Assembly (NCBI RefSeq): GCF_007004735.1
Contig: NZ_SSNL01000003.1
Span: 496,001 to 560,000, forward strand
DNA length: 64,000 nt
Origin: Salinigranum halophilum
GTDB taxonomy: Archaea; Halobacteriota; Halobacteria; Halobacteriales; Haloferacaceae
Direction: 5' to 3'
The notes beneath the pieces are model-generated. The model was not told the origin of the DNA. It ran no database searches and saw nothing but the letters and a program-made list of their open reading frames with translations. Each line of letters begins with the position of its first letter. The first letter of the stretch is position 1. The position numbers and the translations under genes were made by a program. Below are positions 62,336 to 64,000 of this stretch, one piece after another.

Positions 62336-62368
62336 CCCGCGGGCGTCGCTGGTACCGACGTCCGCGGG
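62336..62368 (+). other. strong GC hairpin upstream of integrase operon
   Basis: Arms CCCGCGGGCGTCG (62336-62348) and CGACGTCCGCGGG (62356-62368) pair at 12 of 13 positions around a seven-base loop. It lies 18-50 bases upstream of the 62386 ATG. Could be a leader-RNA structure or attenuator. Confidence 0.6.
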
Positions 62369-62385
62369 TGGTCCCGCCCAGAACG

Positions 62386-62805
62386 ATGAGCGAAACTAGC
62401 AACGCGGGGGTTAGGCCCCGCACAGAGTCGGATGTAGCGCTCTCTCAAAAGAACCCCGGACCGGACTCCTGCGAAGTCTGTAGCGACCGAGACGCCGCAG
62501 GCCTCGACGCGCGGACGAACCAGCACGTCTGTCGACCGTGTGCGCGACTCCGCGCGGACGGTGGGCTCGACTTCGAAGGGCTGGCTGTCCTGGAGCGCCA
62601 GGCAGACGCGCTGGAGCGGCTCGCTGACGAGATGGAGTATCAGAACGCGGTGCTCGCTGAACTCGCGCACGCGGTTCACCAGGTGGCTGTGAACGCCGAC
62701 GAGCACGCATATCCTGACGAGAAGCGCAGTCGCGTCCCGTCGTACCGTGGGCTCCACGGTCGAATCGACGACCAGCGATTCACTCGTGAAGAGGGGTACA
62801 GATGA
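62386..62805 (+). CDS. small protein with Cys pairs, coupled to integrase
   Basis: 139 aa from ATG 62386; an earlier start at 62368 lies inside the hairpin. CEVCSDRDAAGLD and, after HVC, RPCARLRADG form a possible zinc site (about residues 29-52); then a long helix LERQADALERLADEMEYQNA. Its stop overlaps the integrase ATG (ATGA). Integrase accessory or directionality factor is possible; not recognised. Confidence 0.65.
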   Translation: MSETSNAGVRPRTESDVALSQKNPGPDSCEVCSDRDAAGLDARTNQHVCRPCARLRADGGLDFEGLAVLERQADALERLADEMEYQNAVLAELAHAVHQVAVNADEHAYPDEKRSRVPSYRGLHGRIDDQRFTREEGYR

Positions 62806-63812
62806 GCAGCCTCGACCCGCTCGAACCCGAGGCTGCGGTTGACCTCTATCTGGACCACCGGCGTGATGAGGTGAGCGAAGAGACGCTTTCCTCGCACCGC
62901 TACCGACTCGGTGCGTTCGTCGACTGGTGTGAGGAGGAAGGAATCTACAATATGAACGATGTCTCAGGGCGTGACCTCCACGCATATCGGGTCTATCGTC
63001 GCACCGAGCACGAGCTCCGACCCATGACCCTCCAGGGACAGCTCTCGACGCTCCGTGTGTTCCTCCGGTTCTGTGCCTCTATCGACGCCGTCGAAGACGA
63101 CACAGCGTCGAAGGTACTCCTGCCGACCGTCCGCGGGGAGGACCAGGCCCGTGAGACGCTCCTCGCCGAGGACCGCGCCGAGGAAATCCTCGAGTATCTC
63201 CAGAAGTTCCACTACGGCAGTCGCGCGCACGTCCTGTTCTGCCTGTTCTGGTACACTGGAATGCGCACGGGTGGTGCGCGGGCGATCGACCTTGACGACT
63301 ACGACTCAGACGACAACGCGATCGAGCTGGTCCACCGCCCCGAAGAGGACACACCGCTGAAGAACGGGACCGGTGGTGAACGATTCATCGCGCTCTCTCC
63401 GGGTCTGACGGAGATTCTCGATGACTACATCACGGGACCCAGAATCGACATCGAGGACGAGTACGGCCGTGAACCACTGCTGACGACCACACGTGGTCGG
63501 CCGGCGACGGGAACGATTCGGGATATCGTCTACCACTGGACTCGTCCGTGCTACATTGGTCGGGAGTGTCCGCACGACCGCGACCCAGACGAGTGTGATG
63601 CGGCGAATGGCGGAGCCCCGACTGGGTGTCCTTCGGTTCGTTCCCCGCACGACATCCGCTCCGGCGCGATCACGTCACACCTGCTCGAAGACGTCCCGGT
63701 CGAAGTCGTCAGCGACCGGATGGACGTCAGTCAGGACGTCCTGGATCGTCACTACGACCGACGCACCGAGCGCGAGAAAATGGAACAGCGCCGGGAGTAC
63801 CTCTGGGACTAA
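62802..63812 (+). CDS. int: tyrosine recombinase / integrase with Cys-rich insert
   Basis: 336 aa. N-terminal SAM-like DNA-binding domain (about 5-110), catalytic domain with Arg155 (YTGMRTGGARA), Lys187 region, His283-x-x-Arg286 (SPHDIRSGAI) and nucleophile Tyr318 (LDRHYDRR). Between the strands and the HxxR box is a Cys4 insert (C250, C256, C265, C276), likely zinc-binding. It would recombine the 19-bp att sites at tRNA-Ile. It lies 61 bases from attR. Confidence 0.92.
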   Translation: MSSLDPLEPEAAVDLYLDHRRDEVSEETLSSHRYRLGAFVDWCEEEGIYNMNDVSGRDLHAYRVYRRTEHELRPMTLQGQLSTLRVFLRFCASIDAVEDDTASKVLLPTVRGEDQARETLLAEDRAEEILEYLQKFHYGSRAHVLFCLFWYTGMRTGGARAIDLDDYDSDDNAIELVHRPEEDTPLKNGTGGERFIALSPGLTEILDDYITGPRIDIEDEYGREPLLTTTRGRPATGTIRDIVYHWTRPCYIGRECPHDRDPDECDAANGGAPTGCPSVRSPHDIRSGAITSHLLEDVPVEVVSDRMDVSQDVLDRHYDRRTEREKMEQRREYLWD

Positions 63813-63873
63813 CACGATGTTCGATTTCACACCCTCACGGCTAGGGCTCCACGCATATTCTCAAATCCTGCAC

Positions 63874-63892
63874 CCGCGTTGGCCCACCTCCA
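63874..63892. repeat. attR: displaced 3' end of tRNA-Ile
   Basis: Same 19 bases as 48760-48778; the sequence to its left belongs to the element and does not form a tRNA. Confidence 0.9.
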
Positions 63893-63895
63893 AAA

Positions 63896-63916
63896 CGGAC
63901 GGTCTCTGGCCGTCCG
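63896..63916 (+). terminator. GC hairpin after attR, original chromosomal flank
   Basis: CGGACGG / CCGTCCG with a seven-base loop (TCTCTGG), directly after the displaced tRNA end. Counterpart of 48782-48802. Confidence 0.4.
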
Positions 63917-63921
63917 AGATG

Positions 63922-63946
63922 GGTGGGGAACAACTCCCCAGCCACC
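63922..63946. repeat. conserved tRNA-flank motif, right copy
   Basis: Matches 48808-48831 except for one extra A in the loop, and then CCACCTAAC diverges. Presumably the original flank of the tRNA. Confidence 0.8.
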
Positions 63947-64000
63947 TAACTTCGTTCCTGATTCCTCGAGTGAGTGCTGTACGTCGTCGGTTCCCACGGC

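Larger units (their letters stand above)
48760..63892. mobile_element. integrated pleolipovirus-like provirus, about 15.1 kb
   Basis: Bounded by the 19-bp tRNA repeat, with a tyrosine integrase next to attR. The spike, VP3-like membrane protein and VP8-like NTPase match the core set of family Pleolipoviridae; the 548-aa protein resembles the putative replication proteins of betapleolipoviruses. Size and the presence of an integrase and repressors recall the temperate virus SNJ2. All core modules look intact, so the element may be active. Confidence 0.85.

Noticed and set aside
63861-63892. Second tRNA-Ile gene at the right end
   Set aside because: Only the last 19 bases match; the acceptor 5' strand, D-arm and anticodon arm are absent.

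Overview
The window is a piece of a haloarchaeal (class Halobacteria) genome. Evidence: GC-rich DNA with very acidic proteins throughout, archaeal-type genes (aIF-1A, hypusinated aIF5A with deoxyhypusine synthase, archaeal DnaG, MptA, a siroheme decarboxylase route to heme) and halophile-specific families (LWR-salt, HalOD1 output domain, HFX_2341-type regulator). The genus cannot be read from this sequence alone.

1-48.7 kb is chromosomal core. In order: a cut-off voltage-gated channel; aIF-1A, cold-shock protein, cupin, UspA and an ArsA ATPase; a hypusine block (deoxyhypusine synthase, Nif3-like protein, agmatinase, aIF5A); an aminotransferase, MGMT, UbiB-type kinase and Hsp20; two tandem MoeA genes, the second fused to a binding-protein-like domain; two HalOD1 response regulators; a heme block (HemA, precorrin-2 dehydrogenase, a siroheme decarboxylase with AhbA- and AhbB-like halves in one chain and a long Ser-Glu tail) next to PCD and LWR-salt genes; an active and a catalytically degenerate cis-prenyltransferase in convergent pairing; DUF92, GNAT, DnaG, a sugar isomerase divergent from a DUF3311/SSS transporter pair; a 113-bp MITE-like element; PPOX, YqcI/YcgG and isochorismatase genes; a CARF-like regulator; an enolase-superfamily enzyme, DUF1405, PdxS, homoserine kinase, flavoproteins, MptA, a TrmB regulator, a DUF255 protein, FxsA, and tRNA-Ile(GAT).

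48.76-63.89 kb is an integrated temperate pleolipovirus-like provirus of about 15.1 kb. It lies between a 19-bp direct repeat made of the 3' end of tRNA-Ile and a displaced copy beside the integrase. Its left arm (+) is a translationally coupled operon ending in a 548-aa putative replication protein. The structural operon (-) reads VP3-like membrane protein, spike, signal/TM protein, two-TM protein, NTPase. A small PD-(D/E)XK nuclease, an AbrB-like gene, a DUF7386-like gene, two winged-helix repressors and a zinc-motif gene coupled to a tyrosine integrase complete it.

The most interesting part is a cargo island inside the provirus at 58.4-61.4 kb. It is much richer in A+T than either the chromosome or the viral genes. 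It holds three tightly coupled minus-strand genes: an unrecognised 232-aa protein, a 325-aa protein with a PD-(D/E)XK-like nuclease motif, and a 431-aa protein ending in helix-hairpin-helix repeats. The layout suggests an undescribed defence or superinfection-exclusion system. That function is inference from context, not from homology.
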